The notes under the pieces were generated by a model that was given only the letters and a program-made list of their open reading frames with translations, was not told where the DNA came from and searched no databases. A DNA stretch of 64,000 nt from positions 40,221,353 to 40,285,352 of the forward strand of contig CM055903.1 of the NCBI GenBank assembly GCA_029582155.1. Reading direction: 5' to 3'. The DNA comes from Panopea generosa (taxonomy: Eukaryota; Mollusca; Bivalvia; Adapedonta; Hiatellidae). Shown here piece by piece: positions 1 through 12,300 of the stretch; the first letter of the stretch is position 1; every line of letters begins with the position of its first letter. A program made the position numbers and the translations under genes.

Positions 1-129
1 TTATTCAACACTTAAAAAAAAGATAAACGTAAGTTTTATATATTTCGAGATTCTTTTATGAAGATACAGACCTGGGGGCCAATGCAGTATCTTTTGAAAG
101 TTAAGAACTTCTTAAATGGAAGATTTGAA

Positions 130-375
130 GTTACAATAGGGTTTAATGCCATTTTCAAAACATGACCGGTTATATTATGGCATATCCAGTTTTACTGATG
201 GAGAAAGACCTCAGGAGGAATCTGAATAGAACCATCATCCTTCGACAAATAACTGGCAAACTTTCTCACATAAAGTTGTTGTTTTTTTAACCAGGCTGGT
301 TCTGAACCCACAACTTCAGCTGTGACAGGTTAGTTGTCATTAAACATTAACCCACTCAGCCATAGGGAACACTTA
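130..375 (-). mobile_element. tRNA-derived SINE, Leu/Ser-like head (family 2)
   Basis: Read on the minus strand: a tRNA-like head (GGCTGAGTGG…, then GTGGGTTC box B), followed by a body with CTTTATGTGAGAAAGTTTGCC and an end resembling CCAGTAAAACTGGATATGCC. Best-preserved relative is 52,945–53,180. Other copies and fragments: 3,815–4,040, 11,700–11,790, 24,120–24,260, 41,165–41,320, 41,530–41,660 (all minus); 14,770–14,930 and 56,255–56,480 (plus). Confidence 0.7.
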
Positions 376-1999
376 AAGTTACAATGACAGAAAATTTAGA
401 ACTAAATACGAAGGTTATAAGTCTGATACAAAGTATTGCAAAAACGCAATGGTTTTGATAGCAATATGCCACTTAATTGAGTTTCTCAACGATCGTTATT
501 GGCCAAAGCTTAATTGTCAACATTTAGTACTAAAATTCCTTTTGTAAATAAATGAGCTGTCAGCAAAATATTCAAGTGGGGAGTTCTCATTGTGTCTATG
601 TGTTAAATGACAAGAATTCTGGGATATTAGGGTGAAACATTGACAAGTCTTTACCAAATATTTTTTTGTACAGGCTGTTACATTTGTTCAGTAGCCTATG
701 TTGAATTAATTAGAGAATCACAACTTGTGCAACCCAATATGAAACAAACCAGTAAACTGTAAGTTTGGGGAATGTAAGTTTTTATGAAGCTCAGTAAAGT
801 CAGCGACGTAATTATCTGTCTCTGGTAACGGACAATCTAAATTTATTGGGAATGTGTACGTTTATGTTGGAATGACAAAAAAATGTGTCCGAAAACATTA
901 ATGTAATTCAATGTAATGACTGCACAGGTACATGTATGTAAACACATTAAATGCATGATTCAATGTAATGATGATAAATGGGGGTGAATACATTTACAGG
1001 ATTCTGTGTAATGATAATACAGGTGTATAAGTAGATTTACATGATTCAAAAGATCTGTATAAATGTGTCTAATTACATTTGAACAAAAGTGATAATATAA
1101 AACTTTCTACATAAATTCACATCATATTGTATCATAGTAAACAATGGCCTGATACTTTTTGTTTTAAAAGCGAACACACATTTTATCGCAAGTTATAATA
1201 ATCAAAAAAAAATTCCAGAGGCTTAAAAGTAAATATTTTCTGGCAAAATCTGAATGAAAGAAACTTTTAAACACTTAAACAAATAAACACAAAAAAAAGT
1301 TCATCTTTGTTTTACATACATGTAGATCAGCAAGATGAAAAAACATCAACACCACAATTTAAACAAATTAGAAAACAATGTGTTATATCACCTGAACAAC
1401 TAGTAGCATCTTTTTAAAAATAACCAAAATAGACTAATCCTATTTAATACAAAATAAACATTACTGGTTACCAAAACATCATTATATATATTTCAAAGCA
1501 TGGACAAGACCATTCCTGGATTCATCCTACTTGTCAAGTCATATAATTAAAATACTTGCACTGTGACAAAATCGCCCAAGTTTTCCTTTTTTTTAAAAGT
1601 AGCAAAAGAATAAAAGACACTAATAAAACATTATTAACTTCAATTAAGAATTATTAGCACCAATTCACTCAATGGTTCAAACTTATGGCCTCCCAAAACT
1701 AACACTCAGTACTGACTCTAGCAGGAAACTTACTCAACAGCCTTTCATATTGGCTGAGCTTCCTTCATGATACACCTAAATGGAATCTGACAGTATAACA
1801 TACACTGATTTGAAGTTCTTGTCCTGGCCCATATATGAATATATATATATTGGTTCAAATTGTTTACAAATATAACAGAGAGAATGAAACAAATATAACA
1901 GAGAGAATGGAAGTAAATAAAATATACATTGTTATAAAACATATAATGTAGTGGAGTTCACCTTACATTTGTGAGTGATAATAATTTCAGAAAGCAATC

Positions 2000-2700
2000 T
2001 GTGATTTTCAAAATGGAATTATATATATAATTATAAACATGCACTTTTTCTAAATGGAAATTTATTTTCAAAATGGAATGCTCTATACTTTTTCAAAGTG
2101 GATATGCATTTATACAATTGAAAACTAAATAGTTTTGTTTATTTTCAAATTGGATTTCTATATGCTTTTCAAAATGGAATTCTATATGCTTTTCAAATTA
2201 AAATTCTACATGTATTTTCAAAATGAAATTCGATATTCTATTTCAAAATGGAATTCTATTATGCTTTTTCAAAACGGATATCTATTTTCAAATTATAATG
2301 CTATACATGCTTTTTTTTCCAAAATGAGTATTTTTTAAATGGAATTTCACATTATATTTTCAAAATAGACATATTTTCAAAATGGAATTCACACAAATAG
2401 TTAATTATGGAAAAAAATTCTATCAAATACATTGTTTTTGAAAATGGATAAATATTTTCAAATGGATTTCATACAAACAATTATTCCAACATAAACAATA
2501 CTTACATAAAAGTTGTTTATATGGATGTACATTCAAATGGAATTCAAACAAAGAAAAATATTTGTAAGCAAAGTTTATATTGAGACATTTGTGTATTCAA
2601 ATGGAATTCAAACTAACAAAAAGCATATGTAAGCAAACTAAACTATAAATGGAGATGTGTTTTTCAATGGAATTCTAAGAATAATTATCTGTAATCCAAA
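2000..2700. repeat. Degenerate TTTCAAAATGGAATTC-type repeat
   Basis: The motif TTCAAAATGGAATTC recurs every 20–60 bases with AT-rich spacers across about 700 bp. Copies are too diverged for a clean period. The short reading frames here follow the repeat and are not genes. Confidence 0.6.
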
Positions 2701-3241
2701 CCTTTATCAAATATATAAATATATCAAAATTGATATATATTGTCACAAAAAATACCTTCTGTGAACATAATTTTTGTAAAGAATACTCTATATTTTTAAT
2801 TGGATTTCATAATTCAAAATACACATAAAAAAGAGAATGCTTATAGGTGCTCAACATTTTAAAAAATGACTGATTTGTATATAAATAAATATATATAATT
2901 TAAATTATTTATAAGTACATGGTGTAAGTTACATTTGGAATTTAATAAAAATGGATTTCATATTTCAGAAAGAAAAGAAACACTGATATCATCTGACTAT
3001 ATCATAGGTCAAAATGTTACTGTACGGATTTACTTGAGACTTTTATTCCAACATTTCATATTTATACACGATCAATCAATTTGTCATCTTGTGAATTATA
3101 ATTTCTTTATGGCATCTTAGGAAATCAAATCTACTATACTTATTAACTTCAGATGACTGGTCATCACAAAAAAAGAAGACAATTAGCACATTAAATGTAT
3201 CCAGGCTTCAGTTTCACCAACATTTACTTCAGTTTTATTTC

Positions 3242-3272
3242 AATGAATGAATGAATGAATGAATGAATGAAT
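3242..3272. repeat. (GAAT)n microsatellite
   Basis: About seven perfect tetranucleotide units, at the edge of the dispersed repeat that follows (see 3,273–3,690). Confidence 0.85.
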
Positions 3273-3690
3273 AGGGTTTTACGGCGTACAATCACATTAT
3301 AGGTTATTCGATGCCAACAGGAAGGAAGATTCCAGGTTCACTCTACATGTACAAAAACAAATTAACATACAGATTAAAAAAAATACATCAACAAATGAAT
3401 ATGCAGAATGAACCTAGAACCTTGATAACCTGCAGAACTGCAGAGTTTCAGCAAATTCTATCGTGTTACTCAATTTGTCGCTTCTTACAACATGCATAAG
3501 CCACTGTGATACTATTCTTGTCATCACTCATGGCTCCTAGGAACCACACAAGGGTTGATAATTTAACCACAATAGTGAACATGGCAAAAAATGATAAAAT
3601 GAACAGGACACCCAATCGGCGGATTCCTTCCCCTCTGCAGAGATCGACAGTGATTCTATTCTTAGCTCGAACCACACGGGCTTTATTTGA
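3273..3690. repeat. Dispersed repeat, copy A (partner at 53,846–54,225)
   Basis: Opens GGGTTTTACGGCGTAC and contains TTCCAGGTTCACTCTACATG, CAGAGTTTCAGCAAATTCTA and AGATCGACAGTGA blocks in the same order as 53,846–54,225, with small indels. Same orientation. It is a non-coding mobile-element-like repeat; no terminal repeats recognised. Confidence 0.8.
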
Positions 3691-3814
3691 ATTAACTATT
3701 AGGTGATTGATTTCAATAATACAATATGTGATTATATTGGAGCCAGTCTAAAAATAATTATCAAATGGAAGCTTTACTTAAAATTTAAGCTCTAATTATT
3801 TTTTTTTTTAAATT

Positions 3815-4040
3815 TTCAACACAATTCCATAGGTTATACATGACATCTGGAGCTTTACTGGTGGAGGAAGACCTCAGCATTAATTTAAGTAGAAGTACTG
3901 TCCATCAGCAAGTAATTGGCAAACTTATTTGCATAAAGTTTTTAGACCAAGCTGGGCTCTTGCCCACAACCTCAGTGGTGAGAGAAACTGGTCATAGATG
4001 ATAGCACCCCGAGTCCTGTGCCATGGAGGACGTACAAGTT
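3815..4040 (-). mobile_element. tRNA-derived SINE, family 2
   Basis: Shares the TTTACTGGTGGAGGAAGACC body and the AACTGGCAAACTT stretch with the copies at 130 and 41,165; the tRNA-like head is diverged. Confidence 0.65.
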
Positions 4041-5982
4041 GTTAAGTATATACTCAAAAATGGTGGTAAAACTGAAGCCAGGTGTTTTATCAATAGAGTA
4101 AGACAACAATATAGATACTCCTGACTACATGTTTTACTTAATAAGTATTCCAAGACTAGCATGAATATGAACATAATTAAAATTGACTAGCCTGCTACAG
4201 TATAATAAAATATCTCAAGAAATGGGAGATTCTCTATTAAAAAAATATAAGTAAAGAAAATGCAAAAAGAAATAAAATAGAAAGCAAAAAAAAAATGCAC
4301 AATTAACGAACATTGAACACTGGGACTAACAAAGCATTAAGGAATATTATGAGACAAGCTGGATCAGACAAGGCAATATATATGTTAAATCTCTAAAACA
4401 AGTCAAAAAATTAAAATGTTACAAGTGAGATAGATATACATGCATTTAATATTGCAATTAACCTAATTAGTACACCCTGCACTTGTTTCCCCCGCCCCAC
4501 CCTCACACACATTTCCTGTACACTAACAGGTAGTTGATTGACATGTGTGTGACATAAACATCATGATAATATATAACGACTTAAATTGAAATGACATCAT
4601 TATACAGCAAATAAATGACTAAGTATTGCCGTTACTCTCAGTTGTGCTGAGTATCAAGGGTGTTTGTCCACATTTCATTTGTTCACAGAAAACCCCAGCA
4701 CTTGCAGATCTAATGATTTACATGAACACTTCAACAGAATGTAATTAATATCTGGAAATGAGTTACAGCTTGAATCGAATAGTTAATTAACATAATTGGA
4801 ACAATGACACAGTGTACTAAAAAGGTCAAATATGGTAAAATATAATACAATTGACAGTTATGTAAACTAGAGACGGAATGTGATCCAATTATTATCAGTG
4901 CTGGAATGCATACATATTATGTAAATTACCGACTAAACACCAATATGCCAAAATTAAAAATGTTGGGTTTTGCTGATGCAAACACAGGGAACGCCCTTAC
5001 ATAATTAAAATTATACCCTTTTTCAATAAATACTCTGTTAGTATTAGCATACATGTATATATCTTCTATTTCTTGAATGGTATTACATTTGGAGTATAAT
5101 ACAGGAAAATATTAGCCGAATTGGAAACAGCAAAACAAATATTTATTTTAAGATGGCCCGAGTGAAAACATCATACACCGTAGTTTGTTAGAAGATAAAT
5201 AAAAGGTATCACCAAGGCTGTTTTTGTAAGTTTATGTGTTAATCCCACAAGAAAACAAAAGCACCAATCGTTTCTGTAACAGAAATAACAGTGACAAAAA
5301 ATGTAGATAACACAAAATTTGACTAAACATTCAAGACAAGTATGGCACATGCTATTAAGCCGAGACCTTGCAAAGTAATTTATACAAAAATAATTACTTG
5401 TTAACATAAATAAGGTCAAAATCAATTAAAAATATGGCACCTGATGTAATTACCGGTAACAATCTTCGTAATAAATTATACAAACAAAATCAGATTTTAG
5501 TAAAAGTGAAGATCAATGAATGAAAATAATCTCGTTTATTCTTAATTCTTGAGTTACACTTCTCAAATATATTTCAAAATAAACAGCCTTTCTTGTAATA
5601 GTGAGTATTTGTTATTTCAGAGTTTGCTTTAACGTGTAAATGCATATAAAAATGTACAGTTGGAATGAAAAAAATGTTGAATTATCAATATTGCAAACAA
5701 TCTTTTGAATCATTCCGTCCTAAAGGTTGACAACCATAATCATACAACATACAATAATATACATATTAACAAACAGAAAATATCACACTGAGTTACTTAT
5801 ATCATTTCATTAATTTTCACATAATTTCATTTTCTCTTTAAAAGAAATCCAGGTAAACAATAATATTTTACATGATTATTGCTATATAATTGTTGTTATT
5901 GTAGTTTCCAATGAACATTTACTGCTTGAATAAGATTTATCAAACCTGTCAGACCATCATGGCTTTTGCCTTGTGATATAAT

Positions 5983-5988
5983 TTTATT
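5983..5988 (-). terminator. Candidate polyadenylation signal of contactin
   Basis: AATAAA on the minus strand, about 165 nt past the stop codon, followed downstream by a short GT-rich stretch. It is the first canonical hexamer after the stop; other AATAAA hexamers occur further out because the region is AT-rich, so longer 3' UTRs are possible. Confidence 0.4.
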
Positions 5989-6152
5989 TGGTCATTGGAA
6001 AGTTCATATAAAAGAGACATTGATGCAATTTGTTAAAAAAATAAATTATTGTATGTTATTGCATTATGCCAAGCTCCCCTGTTTTCATTCTAAGTTTTCT
6101 TCTTCTTTCTTTTCTTGAATCCTGCCATGGTGTTTGGTCAGTCTGAATTATT

Positions 6153-6304
6153 TTACATTATGATTATTGCAGTTACGACGGCTGTCAGCAAGGACAGCAG
6201 ACAGACGGACACTCGCACAACACCGGAATCTGGATTATAGTCGTGCAACACATACTTCACTTCTGACGTCGCAGGATCAATATTCGCCTGTGTCACACGT
6301 CCTT
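6153..6304 (-). CDS. Cont: Cont coding exon 24: C-terminus with GPI-anchor signal and stop
   Basis: Residues 1231–1280. A polar stretch ends NPDSGVV (candidate omega site near S1257/G1258), then a hydrophobic tail (VCLLSLLTAVVTAIIIM) runs straight into the TAA at 6,153–6,155. No cytoplasmic tail, so the protein is expected to be lipid-anchored like other contactins. Acceptor TTGCAG|A. Confidence 0.88.
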
Positions 6305-9300
6305 CTGCAAATAAATGTCAAATATTTGTATTGTATTCATACTTATAATCAAAACATTTTTGTTTTTTCTCTCTCTCCGTACCTGCCGAAAATAAAGCTG
6401 CTTACTCAAAATCATTTCCTCTCCAGATCTTAGAGATTTTTTTTTTATCTAGGCAATTGCATTTTTGTGTACGACTTGACATTTTTTTAATGTATTATTG
6501 TATTATAATAATGATATCACAGCGTAAAGCACTTCAATGGAAATATTTATGAAAAAGAAATATGATTTTTTAAGTCGTGAAAAGAAAAATTCATACAAAT
6601 GAAAGATAATGTTGTTATTCATGCAAGAATGACTTGCTATTCATTTAAGACTAATTTATAACTTATGGAGGACAGACTCTTAATTTTTCTAGTACAGACT
6701 TATAACTCCTGCACAGGACCAACTAACATGAGCTGCCGGAGGGATAGTGTGCTCGACTATTTGAATATTTGTCATAAAAGTACAAATTTGATTGAAATTG
6801 ATAACAAATCCAAGCAATAAGAGCTATCTAACTTACAAAACTGAGTAGGTCTTATACATGTTACTGCAATACCTTTTCTGCAGTTTCAATTCAAAACATG
6901 TAGTGACAGCTGAGTTATAAAATTTATAAGTCAAACAAAGGTCCAAATTTGCAAAAATATCTGGCAAGAGTTATTCCATTTCATTAATTTAATTGGTTTC
7001 ATGACTACAAAGCCATATATGTAAAGTTTCAATCAAATACATTGAGTGGTTGGTGTGATATGGACTTGATGGTACTGGCACGCAAAACTTTAACCAGAAT
7101 TTCTAAGTCAAACAAGGGCAATAATTTGCATTATATATTTATGCAAGAGTTATCCAACTTAGTTAACTGTGAAGGCTTGTGTAAAGTTTCAAGTCAATAC
7201 ATGCAATGGTTACTGAGAAAGGGACTTGCATGCAAAACTTCAACTGTTCCCCCCTCTTAACTTAAATCTTGGATCTACCCCTATGTATAACAGATCAATT
7301 TAAAATCAAAATGAAATCATGCGACTCATTTTAATATGGTCACAAAATATGTTGAATTTTTAAGCAAGAAATCTATTTTAGCTTGACCTAGAATGTAGCC
7401 CAAGTTAGGAAATCCCTTTTTATTATATTATTTTGACAGGTTTAAATATATTTTTTGGCAATATGGGTGTCAGTGAGTATATAATTATAATCATGATATA
7501 TTGGAAAAAATCTATTTTAGCCAATTTTGAAAAAATCCTGATGAATTCCCTTTAAATCTCACGTAGAACACTCATAATTCATGTAGAAATGACCTGTAAC
7601 TTATGAATAAACAGTTATTACTTGTGTAGAAATGATTTATAACTTTTGTAGAAATTCTGTATAGCTTACTTATATAAGAAAATATTGTTTCTGGAGAACT
7701 CATTTTGCCATCTCCGCCCTGGCTGTATCCCAGCACACGTAAGTGGTACAGATAGTCGGGCTGTATTTGGTAAATAATACCTTCTGTAGTCTTCTCACAG
7801 TCCACGTTATCTGCATTACGAATATCATCTGTTTCTCGCCAGTAACGTAACTGAGAGTACAAAACATAAACATTTATTTTAGACAATAATGTTGTGTTTT
7901 TTAAATGGAGTTAAATAATAGTTTTATACCAGACCTATTACTGAAAGAGATAAATACCCACTGCAACAGTTAAATCAGGGTCACAAAAGTTGCTTCTACC
8001 ACATCTATAATTGAGTTGATCTGGTATGCAAAGTATCAATCAATCACCTGAAAACTGTGGAATTAGTTTAAGTACAATGTAGTTTGCTCCACAAGTTACT
8101 GACTGACCAACCAGAACCTCTTGTTTAAAAATTTAGAAATTCTATTACACAGAACAGTCAAACCTGCCTTAAGCAGCCAGTTGAGGAATAAAGTAAAAGT
8201 GGCTTTTTAAGACAGGCTGTTGCTTATCACAGGTTAATTTTCTCTGAAAAATATAAATAGGAAATAGCAAAAGTGGCTGCTTAAGACAGGTGGCTGCTTA
8301 ATAGAGGTGGCCACTGACACAGGTTTGACTGTTTATAATAATAGACAAGTACAATACAAACATGCATAAAGAAGTGTTCATTCCCAAAAGCCAATGAATG
8401 ATTGAATTCTGTTATGCATCTATAATGTAGAAGCTTGTCAAGTTGCTCAAACTGGAATTGCCGCATTTCACTTCAGCAAGACATTGATTCATGGCTGTAT
8501 GTAATCATTTTTAACTAAATACAAACAGGTTTACCTCATCCTAAAGTCATGACCAGTTAGCCCACATAGCCGGGCCTGTTCAGCTCAGTCAGTAGCTCTT
8601 CTGTCCATAAATCCAGGGGTCCTGCCTCCATAATAATTGATGAACAACATTTTGTCTCATTGTCATTCATCTCTCAACATTCAAGTGTGAAAGTTAACAG
8701 TTACTTGCAGAGACAGTTGTGCTCGAGTACTGGTTAACCTTCCAGTGGCCCAGAAAAGAGTGGTTAGGTTAACTGATCCTCTGTTAGCCTTCGATGACAT
8801 AAAAATGATGCTAAGTATCCAAATATTTGCAGTTTGATTCTCACATCAAGATCTAAATCAACATCATTTGGGTCATCAGAAATTGTTGTTATTATGTTGT
8901 TGATGTAAAATAAACAAGGCTAGTCTATTTCTGACCTCCACATACCTATGACAATTGGTGCCATATGCCGACTCAAACTGAAAAAAAATCAATGTCTCAC
9001 TCAGAAAGCAGATAAATAGAACACTTTACATTAAGTGATTGACACTAATCACCAATTAACACTTACTTTGTATCCCAGAAGTGGCTCCTCTGTTATGCCA
9101 GTACTCAATCCCCTAAAGCGGACCCTTACAGAGCTCTCCCCATGAGGATAGACTTCTACATTAACAGGGTAGTTCTTGGGGGCTGCAAGATATCATTCAC
9201 ATACAAAATATAACAATCATATTAGATGTCAATCACAGAATATATATAACAATCATATAAGATGTCAATCACAGAATATATACAATAATCATATAAGATG

Positions 9301-12300
9301 TCAATCACAGAATACATACAACAATCATATTAGATGTCAATCACAGAATATATACAACAATCATATTAGATGTCAATCACAGAATATATATAACAATCAT
9401 ATTAGATGTCAATCACAGAATATATATAACAATCACCTAAGATGTCAATCACAGAATATATATAACAATCACATAAGATGTCAATCACAGAATATATATA
9501 ACAATCACATAAGATATTATTAAATATTTATCAATCACATAAGACGTCCATCATAGAATATATATCAAAGGACTCAAGGTCCTGAGACACCATTTGTTTG
9601 TTTGTTTGAATATTTAGAGTCATTGCTATGCCATCTAGGGCTAAAAGACGATCAGTTAGTCTAACTTCTCTTTCCTGGAAGGATAACCGGTTCTCCATTA
9701 CATCCATCTTAGCAAGTAACGGATAACTTTCCCACTTGAATCAGCAGTGAGAAACGTGACAATGAGACGAAATGTCATATATCAATCATCACAAAGACTG
9801 TGTCTGGATAGGATTTAAACTCACGAACCAAGGATTGATAGTAATACATTTGCCACAGGGTTAATACTGGTATTGACCATTTATGAAGCAATTCTTGTTA
9901 GAAAATCGTAGCTTATTCAAATAAAAAACATAGATACATTTCAGTGTTTCTCTCAGAAACAAACATAACAAGAAATGAGATTGAGTGGGTATGGAATGAT
10001 TATGCAATTCTGTGTTGATGCCAGAAAATCTGGCGCCTCAATTACAATCACACAAGATGTTAATTAAATATTTATCATTCACATATGATGTTAATCACAG
10101 AATATATATAACAATCACATAAGATATCAATTAAAAAAATATCAATCGCAGAACATATTAACCACATAAGACCTATATTAAACTAGACCTATCACTGAAG
10201 GTGATGAATACCCCCGAACGCCTCCATGACAGAAAATGGTTAACCATTGTATGAAGTTTTATTAAATTATATCCAATAGTTTTAAAGTTATGCTCCAGAC
10301 AAAAAAAATTCTTAATAAAAGAGAATGTTATGGATTGAGTTTTTTGTATTGTTAATTTTTTATGGTTTTGTTAAAATTAAAAACGGTCTTTTTAATTATT
10401 GTGCAGTGTACAAGCTTTCATGGCAATCAATAAATGCTATACTTTTTCGAGTTATGTTGAGGGACAACAATTTTATGGATAAGAAACAAACAAGAGCACT
10501 AGGAATACAATATCGAACCTGCTTTGCTCGAACTCCATGTATTCATCAACTTGGTTCTTTCATGAACTTTATTAAACTGTTATCACTGATGGCTTTAAAA
10601 GTACTTTAAAGGTACTGCACCAGACAAGGGAAATATATCAAAGGGCAGTAACTCTGTAATTAGCAAGAATGGAGTTATGTTTCTTGTACACTGCACTTCC
10701 TGTCATTATATTCTACCATTGTATGAAGTTTGATGAAATTCCATCCAGTACTTTAAAAGTAATACTCCAGACAAGGGAAATATATCAAAGGGCAATAACT
10801 CTGTAATTAGCAAGAATAAAGTTATGTTTCCTGTACACTGCACTTCCTGTCATTATATTCTACCATTGTATGAAGTTTGATGAAATTCCATCCAGTACTT
10901 TAAAAGTAATGCTCCGGACAAGGGAAATATATCAAAGGGCAATAACTCTGTAATTAGCAAGAATAGAGTTATGTTTCCTGTACACTGCACTTCCTCTCAT
11001 TATATTCTACCATTGTATGAAGCTTGATGAAATTCCATCCGGTACTTTTCAAGTTATGCTCCGGACAAGAAAAAATATCAAAGGGCAAAAACTCTGTAAT
11101 TAGCAAGAATAGAGTGATGTTTCTTGTACACTGCACTTCCTCTCATTATATTCTACCATTGTATGAAGCTTGATGAAATTCCATCCAGTACTTTTCAAGT
11201 TATGCTCCAGACAAGAAAAAATATCAAAGGGAAATATATCAAAGGGCAATAACTCTGTAATTAGTAAAAATAGAGTTATGTTTTCTGTACACTGCACTTC
11301 CTCTCATTATATTCTACCATTGTATGAAGCTTGATGAAATTCCATTCGGTACTTTTCAAGTTATGCTCCAGACAAGAAAAAATATCAAAGGGCAATAACT
11401 CTGTAATTAGCAAGAATAGAGTTATGTTTCTTGTACACTGCACTTCCTCTCATTATATTCTACCATTGTATGATGTTTGATGAAATTACATCAAGTACTT
11501 TTCAAGTGATGCTCCGGACAAGGAAAATTGCAACGGACAGACTGACCGACAGACCGACAGACCGACCTCAGGGTGACTCCAATATACCCCCTCAAAACTT
11601 CGTTTGTTGGGGGTATAAAGATACAAGTCACAAATTACATAATCAGATACATGTAAGACAAAGGGAGAGAGAGAAAACAGTTTAATGCAAATTTTCAACA
11701 AATCACATGTTATATGAAGTCCAGTTTTATTAATGGAAGAAGACCTCTGATTGAATCTTCAGCTCAGTTCTGACTCGCACATGTAGCGGTTACAGAACTC
11801 TAACAACACAGAAATCACACCATACAGAAGTCACACAACATTGACATTACACACCACAGACATCACAAAATACTGAAATCACACAACAAAGAAATCACAT
11901 ACAACAAAAATAACATAATACAAAAAATCAACACAATACAGCAATCACATAATACTGAAATCACACAACACAGAAATCACATACCACAGAAATAACATAA
12001 TACAGAAATCAACACAACACAGCAATCATATCATACAAAAATCATACAACACAGGTATCACATAATACAGAAATCACACAACACATGTATCACATAATAC
12101 AGAAATCACACAACATAGATATCACATAATACAGAGATAAATCATACATCAGCGAAATCAAATAACACATAATAAAATACAGAAATTACACAATACAGAA
12201 ATAGGACACCACAGAACTCACATAATATATAGTTACAGAATACAGAAATCACATAGCACAGAAATCACATAATACAGAATCACAGAACACAGAAATCACA

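Larger units (their letters stand above)
1..5950. other. Intergenic DNA downstream of contactin
   Basis: No coding region seen. Holds two tRNA-derived SINE copies (about 130–375 and 3,815–4,040), a degenerate repeat at 2,000–2,700, a (GAAT)n run at 3,242–3,272 with a dispersed repeat after it, and otherwise AT-rich sequence without recognisable features. Confidence 0.5.

Noticed and set aside
2135..2338. 67-codon frame rich in Phe/Tyr/Met
   Set aside because: Arises from the degenerate TTCAAAATGGAATTC repeat.
9176..9523. 115-codon open frame with a 12-residue repeat
   Set aside because: Exactly follows the 36-bp tandem array in an intron; the period divides by three so the frame stays open by chance.
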